From NCBI GenBank assembly GCA_026008535.1, contig BRKX01000004.1:46211501-46275500 (forward strand): a DNA stretch of 64,000 nucleotides, read 5' to 3'. The notes under the pieces were generated by a model. The model searched no databases. It had not been told where the DNA came from and saw nothing but the letters and a program-made list of their open reading frames with translations. The position numbers and the translations under genes are program-made. Positions 34,001-45,260 of this stretch are shown here, in pieces. Numbering within the stretch: the first letter of the stretch is position 1; every line of letters starts with the position of its first letter. The stretch is from Perilla frutescens (taxonomy: Eukaryota; Streptophyta; Magnoliopsida; Lamiales; Lamiaceae).

Positions 34001-34640
34001 TATATGTATCTATATATATATATATATATATATATAAATTTGGAGCCCTTAATTTTTTTTGATAATTTTTAAAATTTGATGCGACCAACGCAATTACCTC
34101 GTGCAAAGAGCGATCCTCAAGAGTGATAAGGAAGGGAACCATTCCAATAAAGGAAAAAATAGGACATTAAGTAGGAAATAATGAATCAAATTAACATCAA
34201 TTACTGAAGTTGGAAATTAATATTTAATTTCTCTTCATATCCACGCACGTTATGCTATAGTTTTAGCAACAAATTAAATATTTATTGTGCCTTCATATTG
34301 ATCAGGTAGAATAGAGGATATCTAGCTACTGGGCATTTATTTTAGCCGAAAATAATCGCAGAAAAGCATGACCATTAAGTCCATAAAACTTAACTAATTA
34401 AATACGACTTTAATTTTAATAATAAGTTAATTAAACGTGATGACTTATAAGTAACGAGGCACGATCATCTAACGGATCATAATTCGTTAGGCGAATCTTC
34501 TATTTGATCTAGTGGTCGTCCCTCCTTTTCCCATTTTTCATTTTTTCCAACGGCCCCCTTTTTTCTTTTTCATTTTCATTTTCATTTTTTTATTATTTAA
34601 AAAATATTTATTTAATTTTGAATTGATTTAATTTTTTTAT
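34001..34640. other. AT-rich intergenic stretch with an (AT)n run
   Basis: A TATATA microsatellite spans about 34003-34036. The rest has pyrimidine-rich and T-rich tracts (34515-34600) but no reading frame or recognisable element. Confidence 0.5.
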
Positions 34641-35010
34641 TAGGAGTCTCATGCAGTGCACTCGTCCGATGCTTACATGTGGGCTCGTGCACTGCACTTG
34701 ATAATTAATTTTTTGAAATAAATATATACTCTAAACTTCGATTTTAGTGAACTCTAAAATTAAACTAAATTAATTTAATTTTTTGAATTAATTAAATTTT
34801 TTTATCGAGCGTCTCGTGTAATGCACTCACCCGACAGCGTGTGGGCTTGTCACTTTGCTTAATTATTTTTTTTTAAATAAATATATACCCTAAAATTGAA
34901 TTAGTGAATCCTAACATAAGAGTGAATAATTTAAATTTTTATTCGACGCCTCACATAGTGCACTTGTCCGACGCTAATGCGTGGACTCATATACTATGCT
35001 CGATACAAAA
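34641..35010. repeat. Three diverged tandem copies of a ~140-165 base unit
   Basis: A GC-richer core (GTCTCATGCAGTGCACTCGT and variants) begins at about 34645, 34811 and 34949. Each is followed by TGTGGGCTCGTGCACT-like sequence and an AT-rich part with AAATAAATATATACYCTAAA. No gene is apparent. Confidence 0.65.
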
Positions 35011-35399
35011 TATAAGTTTAAAAAATTGAAAGAAACAGCGAAAATATGTGCAAATACTGGTGACTTGTAAGACTCTTATTTATTTCAGGCTGTCAAATCG
35101 TTTAACTCGGAAAACAAATATTTTAATTAATAATCTACTATCTTTTCATTTATATGATAATTCAAATCAATTAATTTTCATCTTTGTTCAAAAGCTAAAA
35201 AATATTTATTAGATCAGTGGAAGGTAGAGTGCGAAGTTGGACTAGCTTTTACAGAAAATGAAAAGCACACTCAAACATTTCGTTTCATTAATAAATAATA
35301 ACACAACGGGCCCAAGCGTCTAAAAAAAGATTAAATTCTAATAATTGAAGTCATTTGATCCAAATATACATGACATGTGATGATAAATATTATCATTAA

Positions 35400-35668
35400 G
35401 ACAAAAACTTGTATGAGACGGTCTCATACATGAGACGGATCAATACATGTGAGTTAATGATACTTCACACATAAATAATGACACTTCACTCATAAATAAT
35501 GATACATGTGAGTTAATGATACTTCACCCATAAATAATGATACTCACATGCGGGTATAAATAATGATACTCACATGTGAGTTAATGATACTTCACCCATA
35601 AATAATGATCCCCGCATGTGAGTATTGACCCGTCTCATGTATGAGACGGTCTCACCCAAGTCTGCCCC
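35400..35668. mobile_element. MITE with ~40-base inverted ends and 9-base target duplication (Mutator type)
   Basis: The terminal inverted repeats contain ACTTG, GAGAC(G/C)GTCTCATACATG and GAGACG(G)(A/G)TCAATAC on both ends. The flanks are TATCATTAA at 35391-35399 and 35669-35677, an exact 9-base duplication as made by Mutator-like elements. The interior holds repeated GTGAGTTAATGATACTTCAC and CATAAATAATGATAC words. No coding capacity. Confidence 0.75.
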
Positions 35669-35996
35669 TATCATTAATAATAAATTTAAGTAACGATATG
35701 TCGTCTCTAATTATTACATGTCATTTTTAATGATATTTTTTGTGAAGACATTATTGTTACTTAAAATAATTTTTAATTTATTTGAGACGAACTTTTAGGG
35801 TCGCTCTTTTGTGATGACATGACGTCATCACAAAAGAAATTTTTAAGTGACGACAATGTTGTCACAAAAATATTATTAGAGATGACATGTGGTAATTAGA
35901 GACGACATGATGTTACCTAGTTAAAATCTATTATAAGTGACCATATTTGTTGTCGCTAACAATATTATCTCTAAAGATCTTTTTTTTTTTTGTAGT
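35669..35996. mobile_element. One end of a CACTA-type DNA transposon
   Basis: It ends in TTTTTTTTTTGTAGTG (CACTACAAAAAAAAAA on the minus strand), the classic CACTA terminus. Subterminal words GACGACA and GTGACGACAA, and a small palindrome CTTTTGTGATGAC...GTCATCACAAAAG (35806-35836), also fit. The opposite CACTA end was not found; the MITE at 35400 lies at or inside its left part. Confidence 0.65.
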
Positions 35997-36294
35997 GGCA
36001 GTTTAAATATCCAACGCGTGCTGCTTCATCAGTGCCTCTCACCATTGGAAAGACATATGGTTGGATTTGATGACTACTTGAATCAACTTTTGGATGGCCT
36101 CACTGGATACGAATCTCGTTGGCAGGTAATCCCTATTGTTGGAATAGGTAGAGTCTGTAAGACTACACTTGCTAGAAATGCTTATGAAAATTTACTCACT
36201 GTGAAACACTTTGGTGTTCGTGCTTGGACTCAATATCTCAACAATACGATGTGAAAAATATTCTTGACACACTATTTATTAATGAAAAACTATA
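35997..36294 (+). pseudogene. NB-ARC (NLR disease-resistance) gene fragment
   Basis: The translation reads MVGFDDYLNQLLDGLTG, then a degenerate P-loop in VIPIVGIGRVCKTTLARNAYENL, then VKHFGVRAWT. This is the start of the NB-ARC ATPase domain of a CC-NLR immune receptor, most like R1-type proteins of asterids. The P-loop has lost its canonical GGxGKTT residues (GRVCKTT). The frame shifts by one base near 36230, after which QQYDVKNILDTL continues in another frame until TAA. Only about 95 codons remain, bordered by a CACTA end on the left and an LTR on the right. It is the only host-gene trace in the window. Confidence 0.8.
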
Positions 36295-36307
36295 ATCCAT
36301 GCTATTA

Positions 36308-37198
36308 TGTGTTTATCGTTACTGCATGCAAATGTTCTTGAGAGTGGCAGGAACTGAATCAAGAACAAGTAAATAAAAGTAGTAAAAGTACGCACAATAT
36401 TGATAACTCAGTTCGGTTAACCAACCTATTTTGGAGGAACTTCGCCCAAACTTGAAGATTCGTCCACTACTCCTTCGTGAAGACTATTCAGGATCTTACA
36501 CATACAGGACTCCCTCCTTACGCCACCCTTTCTTACAACACGAACTCTTTGATGAATGAAAGCTGTGAGATCTCCTTACAATCGTGACACTAGACTCCCT
36601 CTAGCTACCCACGACTTCAACTTATAATCTCTCCTGAGATTACGTATAAAAATGGATAAAAAATCCCTCACGTGTTTCACTAAAAAACACTCAATGCTAG
36701 ACTACCACGTTGAACAGTTTAAGGAACAACTTCTAGCTATTACAATAATCACAAATAACTCTCAAATACTAAACTCAGGGAATCAAAATATTGGGGGCAA
36801 ACCGCCGATCTTCTATAGACTCGGTCTTCTTATACTTTCACTTTTCTTGTTGACTTGATCTCTAATCTTCATCAACTAGGAAGGTGAATTAGGGTTTATG
36901 ATTCTTTTCATGTTGGTGTAGATGTCTTCCATGTTATTGAGGGTCTAAATCAGCTCTGCATCTACTCTATTAGGCAGCTAAAATAATCGCTCTTTGCTTC
37001 CAAAACATATCCCAACCGGATCTTTACCCACAAGAAAACCACCATAATTAAACTGTCAGGGACGCTCTTGGAACATCAGAGGAGACAATTCACCAACTGT
37101 TCTTTACTTTGCACAGCGGAATCAGCACATTAATTCAGGAACATATCCTCGAACATAAATTGCCAAAACAAACTTAGTGCTACTAAATGACACTAACA
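36308..37198 (-). repeat. Element C 3' LTR (left end)
   Basis: The right boundary is CACTAACA at 37191-37198, that is TGTTAGTG on the minus strand. It is preceded (minus strand) by the purine-rich AAATGAGGAGAT, as expected for a polypurine tract and LTR start. The left boundary near 36308 (TGTGTTTATCG) is estimated from where the NB-ARC homology stops. No second LTR copy is available to confirm it. Confidence 0.55.
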
Positions 37199-40100
37199 AT
37201 CTCCTCATTTGACGTTTATGGTAAACAATAATTGATAATCTGCACAACTTATGAATAAACTTGCAGATCAAACATATATATCAAAAAACGATATATAAAG
37301 ATAACTATCTGGCACAGTTACCTAAACTCCCCCTGGAATGACCCTGGGAGTTTCATCACTTCACGAACATTGCCTTGTAGTTTGAAAACATGATCTGGAT
37401 AATAAGAATCTTCAAATCCCTTAAGTTGTGCAACATACACATCCTTCTTCAGAAATTCATTCAGAAAAGCACTCTTGACATCCATCTGATAGAGCTTGAA
37501 TTTCATCATGCAGACCATTGCAAGAAGTAATCTGACTGATTCTATTCTTATGATTGGGGCAAATGTTTCATCAAAATTTATTCCTTCGATTTGGGAATGT
37601 CCTTGAGCAACCAGTCTAGCTTTATTCCTTGTAATATTTCTAGTCTCATTTGTCTTGTTCTTAAATATTCACTTTGTCCCCACAATATTTACCCTTTCAG
37701 GTTTCTGCACTAGATCCCAAACATCATTCTTCTTGAACTGAAGTAATTCTTCTTGCATTGCTTCAATCCAGTAGATATCTATTAGAGCTTCTTGAACATT
37801 CTTGGGCTCTATCTTTGATGTAAAACAGACATTGGATATCTCTTCATGCAATCTTTTTCTGAGTCTGCTTCTAGTTATTCTCTCTTTATAGATGTCTCCT
37901 ATAACTTCAGTAGTCGGATGATCTTTGATAATCTACCGTGAAGGCTTCCTTTGTTTAACTCCTCAGTCTTCTTTTTCACTTTCAGTGTCATCATGTACAT
38001 CAGAATGTCCAAATACATCTGTATGTACATCTTCTTCTGTGGTGTTAACAGTATCATCCCGATCATCAAATCTGATATTGATTGATTCAACTACTGCCTT
38101 GGTTTTCTTATTGTAAATCTTGTATGATTTATTGTTTCTGGAATATCTCACAAACATACATTCTACTCCTCGATTGTTCATCTTGCTGAGATATTCTCTA
38201 TCGTTTAAGATAGAGCAAGTGGTTCTAAACACATAGAAGTACTTCATAGTTGGTTTCTTCTCATACCAAATTTTATATAGAGTAGTGAAGGTACCTAGTC
38301 TAGGATGAACTCAATTGTTGATGTGACATACAGTGTTGATAGCTTATGTCCAAAACATTGAGTTAACTCCTTTTGCTGCAATCATTGTTCTAGCCATCTC
38401 CTGAAGAGTTCGGTTCTTCCTTTGAACTACTCCATTCTATTGTAGAGTCTTTGGAGCTGAGTACTCATGGCTAATCCCATTCTCATGGCATAAATTATCA
38501 AAGAACTTATTTTCAAACTCTTTGTCATGATCACTTCGAATCTTAATAATTTGTTGATTCTTCTCCACTGTGATCTTGCAAGCTAGTTTCTTAAATGCTA
38601 TGAAAGTCTCAGTCTTATCTCTGAGAAAGTCCACCCAAGTAAATCTTAAGAAGTCATCAATGCAGACAAGGAGATACTACTTTCCTCCATAACTTTCCAC
38701 GACTATTAATCATATTAAATCCATATGTAGGAGATCTAAAATTCTCTGAGAAGTTCTATCATGTACTTCTTTATGCTGATATCTAGTCTGCATTACCAAT
38801 CTAGCAAGGTCCACATACTTCGTCTCATTCAACTTTGATCTGAGGAATTCCTCTAACCATCTCCTTGTTAATGATCTTTTGGAGATTTCTGAAGTTAATG
38901 TGTCCAAGCTTCTGATGTCATATCTCTGATTCTTCTACAGATGTTCTTTAACATGTTACTGAACATTGTGCAAGTACATGGAGCTGATAACAGTTGTCAG
39001 CTGATCTTTTTCCTTCCATGAATAAGTCATTGTTCTTATTCATCACCATGCAACTTTCTTTGGTGAATATTACTGTCATGTCATCATCACATAGCTAACT
39101 GATACTGATGAGATTGGCTTTGAGTCCATCAACCAGCATTGCTTTCTTCAGTTTAGGCATTCTTTCAACAACAAGTTTACCTTTTCCCATAACTTTTCCT
39201 TTCTTGCCATCTCCAAAGGTGACAAAGTCAGATGAGCAAGTCTTTAAGTTTTGCACAACTGAGCAATCTAGTCATGTGTCTTGAGCAACCACTTCAAAGT
39301 ACCAGCTGCTCTTGTCTTCAACTCGTAGAGATATATGAGCAATTAGACTGTTTTGTGTTTTTTGTTTAACAACCCATTGCTTTTTCTGAGAGAGCTTCTT
39401 CTTCTCTTGCATAGCTGGCCTTCTATCCTTATTACTAGAATGCTGAGGCACAAATCTTCTTTTCATCCTTCTAAGATTATTGAGATACTTCTTACAATAT
39501 GGTCGAATATGGCCTCTTTCTTCACAATAATGGCAGATAATTTCTCTCATGAAGCCATAATGATCAACCATTCTTCTATTTGTAATGTTCTTATTATTAT
39601 GCTGAACATTCTGATGTACATGTACTGGCTGACTTGTACTTTCTTTGACAAACATAGTCTTGGATTGACCTCCATTGTATCCAAGACCTGGATGACTCTT
39701 TCCTAAATGTCATGGAGTAGTAAGAATCTTGTTAAGATTCTTTGTTCCATTGTTTAGCATAGTGACATTCCTCTTGATGGATTTGAGCTCAGAAGATAAC
39801 TCTGCAATCTTTCTCTCTTGTTGTCGAATCACAACTTTATGATTTGAATCAGACTTGATTAGCTTATTTTTTTCCTCAATTAGACTCGTGTTTTGAGACT
39901 GAAGAGTCTTGTTGATCTCTACAACTTCTAGCCACTTTGTATACATCTCTTTGTAGGTATTCACAAATTCTTCTTGGCCGAAGTCTTCATTATCTTATTC
40001 ATCTTCTTCTGCATATTTGAATGGATCTTGGAATTCAGAAACTTTTGTAGTGAATGCAATAGTTTTTTCAACAGAATCACTATTGTTTACTTCTAAATCA

Positions 40101-40783
40101 TCATCATTGAGAGATGTATTGTAATTATTCTCGTTTCTCTTCAGTGTATTAGCACATTCAGCTTGAATATGGCCAAAGCTATCACATTTTATACACTGTA
40201 TTCCCCTTCTTGGATTGGACTGTTGATATTCCTTTCTTTCCAGATGGTTGTCTTCCATTGTTGAACTTTCTTGAAGACTACTTGTTAGCTATTTTCAACA
40301 TTCGACTGAAGTTCTTGGTAATCAAGACCATTGTATTCATTGTATCTGAATCAAGTATAGTTTTTTATTTCTATACTTTTTTAGGTACATCTTCTAAAAC
40401 TTCAGTTTTAAGAGTAATACATCTCTTCCTTAAGTTATTGTCTTTATCTTCTAGATTCATCTTGAACGTTGTTAAATACTCCATCAGCTTATCAAGCCTC
40501 AGACTCTTGATATCCTTAGCTTCTTCTATAGCAACAACTTTGTATGCAAACTTCTTAGGAAGAGAACTGAGAACTTTTCTTATAAGTTTTTCATTGTTGA
40601 TTGGCTCACCAAGAGCGAAACTCTCATTAGATATGCTTCTTAATCTGGCATTGAACTCACCTATAGACTAAGTTTCTTCCATTCTAAGATTTTCAAACTT
40701 AGAAGTAAGATTTTGAAGCCTAGATAATCTTACTGAATTGGTTCCTTTAATGGTGGTTTCCAAAATATCACAAGCAACTTTTA
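37199..40783 (-). pseudogene. Element C: degenerate Ty1/copia gag-pol
   Basis: Read on the minus strand, gag begins truncated at 40783 (ILETTIKG, SRLQNLTSKF) and continues through KFAYKVVAIEEAKD. A CCHC knuckle CIKCDSFGHIQAEC lies near 40180, followed by a coiled coil (39964-39800) and a second knuckle CHYCEERGHIRPYC near 39510. The protease signature is lost (WYFEVVAQDT instead of the WYxDSGCS form). Integrase remnants include IRSDHDKEF (38545) and EYSAPKTLQ. The reverse transcriptase N-terminus is present (WIEAMQEEL, INFDETFAPI, LYQMDVKSAFLN), but the sequence ends soon after YPDHVFKL (37390). YVDD and all RNase H are deleted. It is a different copia lineage from A/B/F and has numerous stops. 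Confidence 0.87.
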
Positions 40784-41727
40784 TTGGGGTTTTTTCAAAT
40801 TGAGCCCCAACAGGATCTAATTGGATGCTCATTAATTCTACAACATGTAAATCATATTTTATGTGTGATATTAATTATTACTAATATTGAATTAGCATGC
40901 AAGCAAATTGATTCTAACGCAGGCGGAAAGATAGAACTGATAAACAACTTACATCGCGTGGTAGGGTTGCAGACGGGATTAAAGGTCTAATTCCATTGTT
41001 GGAGATGAACATGATCAACACCCTCTCCTTCAAGGCAGTGTTCGAACCACTCCAAGCATGATATTCCACACCTTGATCTTCTGCGGTATTCCCAAACCTT
41101 GTTTAGATGCAGAGTGGGCTGCAAACTACTAAACTGTGTGGGAACTCTAAGGAATCAAGTGAGGACAAGAGGGGCTATTTTTTGTGTATAATTTCATGCC
41201 CCCTCCTCTAATTAATAAGGAGGGGGACGAAATTAATCTCCCTAAACCCTAATAGGTTTGGACCTCTCCACTTGTTCCATTCCCCAGTCCACTTAGGTGT
41301 TAATTGGGCTACAACAGAGATCTAGAAGAATATTAAATTGGCCTACTAATTTATTTAATTTCTAATATCCATAACATGGATATAAATAAATAATCTAAGT
41401 ATTATTTTTTTCCACTAAAGAAATAATATTGACCTACCAATTTAATACATATTTGTGAATATGCTTTCTCCTTTAGTTCAGTCATTCCCCATGTTTAAGA
41501 TATAATGTCCATTAATTAATTATGTAAGCTTCTGACAGCTATAATTAATTAATATCTTATTCCTTGAGTAGTACTGCACGACTTCCATTTATCATGATAA
41601 GAATAAATTAATATTCAGTCTGCAGGGCTTTTCATGATCCTTGTGCTTCCTCAATGGGACATCATCAACCTAGCGCACCAGGACACAGTAACCATATATA
41701 TATTACACGACCCATCATATATGTAAA
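40784..41727 (-). mobile_element. D2: diverged, truncated copy of the D1 LTR
   Basis: It begins TATTGGGGTTTTTTCAAATTG and follows D1 collinearly (TTGATTCTAACGC, GCCACTAAAG-like, TTAATTAATTATGTAAGC, CATCATCAACCTAGCGCACC) to about 41720. The last ~500 bases of D1 are absent, and the start TGT is altered. It cuts element C's gag, so it appears to be an LTR inserted there and later truncated where element E begins. Confidence 0.7.
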
Positions 41728-42891
41728 TGATATTTCTTCGCGGTCCAAATTTACTATTTATAATTTCCGGTTTATGCTTACTAGACACTACTTAGGACCA
41801 CACCCACAATTGGACGGGGTCAATTGTAGAAGTAACAAGCTTAACCCGAGTCGATCTCTCAAGAAAGGCTTTATGGGAAAGAATTATCTAAAGACTACAC
41901 ATGCTTTCAAATGAACAACTAAAATAAAATCTAAACATTCTAACAAGGGGTTTTGATGATGATTATGCTAGGAATTCAAAATAGACAATAAAGCAAGACA
42001 ATTTAATACAAATACACAAATTAAATTCAGATTAGAGGAAATAAGTTTGATTCAGGTATTAGGGTGTAGATTCTCTCAATGGTTTTATCACTATGCTTTA
42101 TTCAAGTTGATAATGCTACTCTCACAAATACGATAGTCCCTTCCAATTAGTTTAACTTCAATTACTGTTACCGTCTATCCGTTAAACCTCTCTTAGCTAT
42201 ATCGTACAAGCAAGATTGACATATTAGGATTAGAAACCCCATCCACCTAACGTCGAAGGAACCAATTTCCGGATTTAGATTCACAATCAAGACTCCTCTA
42301 AATCCTATCAATGTTCAAGTAGTGATCAATTACCTAAACATGAAAAAACAGTATTCCAACAACAACAATCAACAAGAACAAACATAGATCAAAACCACAT
42401 CGATCCTCTACCCCCTAATAGAGAGATTAGCCACTAAACATACTCAAAAATATGCAAACACTATAGAAGAACATCATCTCATAAATCAAATGTAAATGAA
42501 GATAACTTCTATAATATTATATATCCTTCAAGAGTCTTGGGACAAATCCCCACAAACATCCAAGAAATGTAAAGAAATACACGAGATAAACCTCCTCCGA
42601 GCTTAGCTTCCGCTGATGGCTCATCGTCGTCCATCTCGTGTCTTCTCCGTCTCCCTTCGTTTGATCTCCTTGCTCTTTCTTTTCTCCTCCTCTCTTAGGT
42701 GAAGGTGAGGGTGTGTAAATGGTGAGGAAAATGGTGTAGAGATTTAGTGTGTGTAGTATGTGTAAAAAGAGAGAGAATGGATGTAGAATGGTGGAGAAGA
42801 TGGAGTGGTGAGAGTGAATGGAATATGAGATAGTGGGTAATGAATGGTTAGAGTGAATCCCCCAATAGATATGAGAGAGAGGGGAGATATC

Positions 42892-42895
<4 letters not shown>

Positions 42896-42936
<41 letters not shown>
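42896..42936. repeat. (AG)n microsatellite
   Basis: About 20 uninterrupted AG units inside element E's LTR, within a wider purine-rich tract. Confidence 0.95.
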
Positions 42937-42942
<6 letters not shown>

Positions 42943-43164
42943 ATGGGAGATGATGGTAAGGGATCATTTAATGCAAATATTTGTGGAGATTTTTGGGAGC
43001 AAAAGTCCAACTCTAGGATTTAGGGAATAATAAGCTACAAATCCTAGGAATTAAAAATGGCTCAAAAGAGTTCTTGAACTGATTTAAATGAGATCAGTTG
43101 GAACTGGAATGAAAATGAGCGGAGTTGCAATGAACATGGGAAAAACTGGACCGAGATGAAGAGG

Positions 43165-43345
43165 AAGCAGCCCGCGCGCCGGCGGACTGCAGGGTGCCGC
43201 GGGGGCAGGCACGGCGGGGGCTAGCCCCGTGGGACAGGGTTGCGCGGCGGGGGCTAACCCCGCGGGGGCCCTCAGCGCGACGGGGGCGGGGGCGTGAGGC
43301 GGGCGCGGCGGGGACGCGAGGCTCTCGGCATTTTTGGTGCCCGCC
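43165..43345. other. GC-rich, CpG-dense segment inside element E's LTR
   Basis: About 180 bases of very high GC (GGCGGGGGCTAGCCCCG-type words repeated) in otherwise AT-rich DNA. The many intact CpGs are unusual for methylated, ageing plant repeats. Frames on both strands are Pro/Ala/Arg-rich low complexity and not credible genes. Confidence 0.7.
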
Positions 43346-43625
43346 CGTGCGGGTGCTTTTTCCTCAATTCCTTTTAGCAATCTTGATCTTCTTATAAAAA
43401 TAATCCAGCTCAATTACTCGATTTGCACTTGCTACTTAATTACCGTAAAATACCCGCTTTTATGATTAAAGGCTCTAGTTTTGCAACACTTTGCACAATC
43501 CACCATTAGAGCAATAAACACAAATAAACACATAAAATCAACACATAACAATATAAAATTAAACAAAATAAATACTAAACACAATAAAATAAATAAATTA
43601 AAATGACACAAATAGACATTAAACA

Positions 43626-45260
43626 ACTCCCCTACACTTTGCCTTTTGCTTGTCTTCAAGCAAACAAGAAATTAAAAACATGTATCAAGAAGGAAAAACT
43701 TGCAACTCAATCATATAATTGATCACGATTTATGGTTCCCACAAAAGCATCCATCATCTATGAAAGTGAGCACAATATCAAAACAAGTGATGAGCCCGAC
43801 CTTTCAAAATCAAGATGATCAAGGAAGCAAGATTCTATCCAATTATTCCCCCATAAATTACTTCCAAAATTTATTCACAATAAAGCAAAATATGATCCTA
43901 AATAAAGGATGACAATCGTAGGACAAAATTCATTAGGTTTAATCATCGAAATTAATCGAGCTTCCTAATGTGGTTTCCCATACTCATCATGCAAAGTAAA
44001 GAAGCATTTGCCACACATGAGAGGAGTAGAATCCGGAATGCAATCCAAATTATTTATGCGAATTATGGGGGCGGATCAAAATTCACAAGGTGAAACCATA
44101 GGGAGGAGATCCCTAGTGTCCTTGTGTGGTTTCCCATACTCATTGTTGAATAAATCAACAAGAGGAGTAGAGATCCTTATTGCCCCTTTTCTTTTCCTCT
44201 CTTATTTTTTTTTATTTCTTTTTTTTTTATATATCAACAAAATACAAAAATATAAATGAGGAAAGATAATTAGGGGATAATTTCAAGAATAAGGCTACCC
44301 AACGTTATAATCTTTCAAGGACAAGGTTTCACACAATTTTTTTTCAGTTATGAACACATTCAAGAACAATTGTGCTTATGAGTGAAACCACAAAATCATT
44401 GAATTAATATGATTGATTTGAAAATAATTCCTTGAAGACCCATCTTCCAATTTTCAAATTTGACAATTAGACAAAAACATCATGCTAAGCAAGGGAAGAA
44501 CAAAATACACAACATAATCAAAACCATAAAATGAACGCAATATGATCGAAACATATGTAGCATAATAAAACAAGAACCAAAAACTAAAAACATAAACAAG
44601 AACCAAAAACTAAAAACATAGTCCAACAATACAAAACCAACAAAACCAACATAACTAAAACCAAAACATACTACACTAATAATCTCATAACTCCCCCACA
44701 CTTAAAACATGCATTGTCCTCAGTGTATGAAAAATGAATGCAAGTAAAAGATAGAAGGGAGTAGAGAATGTCACAAGATTGTAGAAAACCGGCAACGAGC
44801 GCGGGATCCTACAAAGCAACACTAGAAAAAATACACAAAGAAAAATAGACGATATCTAGCGTTATAAACAACGCACACAAAACACGACAATACATATCTA
44901 GAAAAACAAAAAACATATGATTTACTGCTCTGGAGGTGGTGGTGGAAAGGATGAGGCAAGCGTCCAAGCATCCCAGCTCACTTGCAGTGCTCGAATGCCC
45001 TCCTTATGTCTATCAAGGTGGGTGCGCGACTGCGGGATGGTGCGCGGTCGCGGCTTGGTACTTAGCCAAAATTCACCTCCTTGCTCCATTACACTCCATT
45101 CTTTGCCCCTACGAAACAAACACTAAAAACAAAAAGAAACATAACACACAAAATAACATATAATTGAAACGATAAATACCTAAAAATAAGAAAACCATGG
45201 GTTGCCTCCCATGCATCGCTCATTTTAACGTCTCGAGCTAGACATAGCCTCAATTAGAGG
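43626..45260 (-). other. Element E 3' non-coding region
   Basis: About 1.6 kb without a supported gene. Two purine-rich tracts on the minus strand (complements of CTCCCCTACACTTTG at 43627 and CTCCCCCACACTTAA at 44692) look like duplicated polypurine tracts. ATGGGAGGCAACCC on the minus strand (about 45196-45213) matches the conserved motif that follows pol in Athila/Tat elements, which places the missing pol just upstream of it. Confidence 0.6.

Larger units (their letters stand above)
41728..43625 (-). repeat. Element E 3' LTR (Athila-like gypsy)
   Basis: The ends are TGATATTTCTTCG (41728) and CATTAAACA (43625). On the minus strand the purine-rich GTGTAGGGGAGT precedes it as a polypurine tract. 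About 1.9 kb, with an (AG)n microsatellite at 42896-42936 and a CpG-rich segment at about 43165-43345. The other LTR of E is not in the window, so the boundaries are inferred from sequence signals only. Confidence 0.6.

Noticed and set aside
32465..34072. Short AT-rich frames in the fold-back element
   Set aside because: No start context, domain or conservation between the two arms; expected by chance in AT-rich DNA.
35997..36294. Intact NLR resistance gene
   Set aside because: Only about 95 codons remain, the P-loop is degenerate, a frameshift follows, and it is bounded by transposon sequence.
43084..43413. Pro/Ala-rich frame of 109 codons and its opposite-strand partner
   Set aside because: Arises from a GC-rich low-complexity stretch inside an LTR; both strands are open, which is a composition effect.
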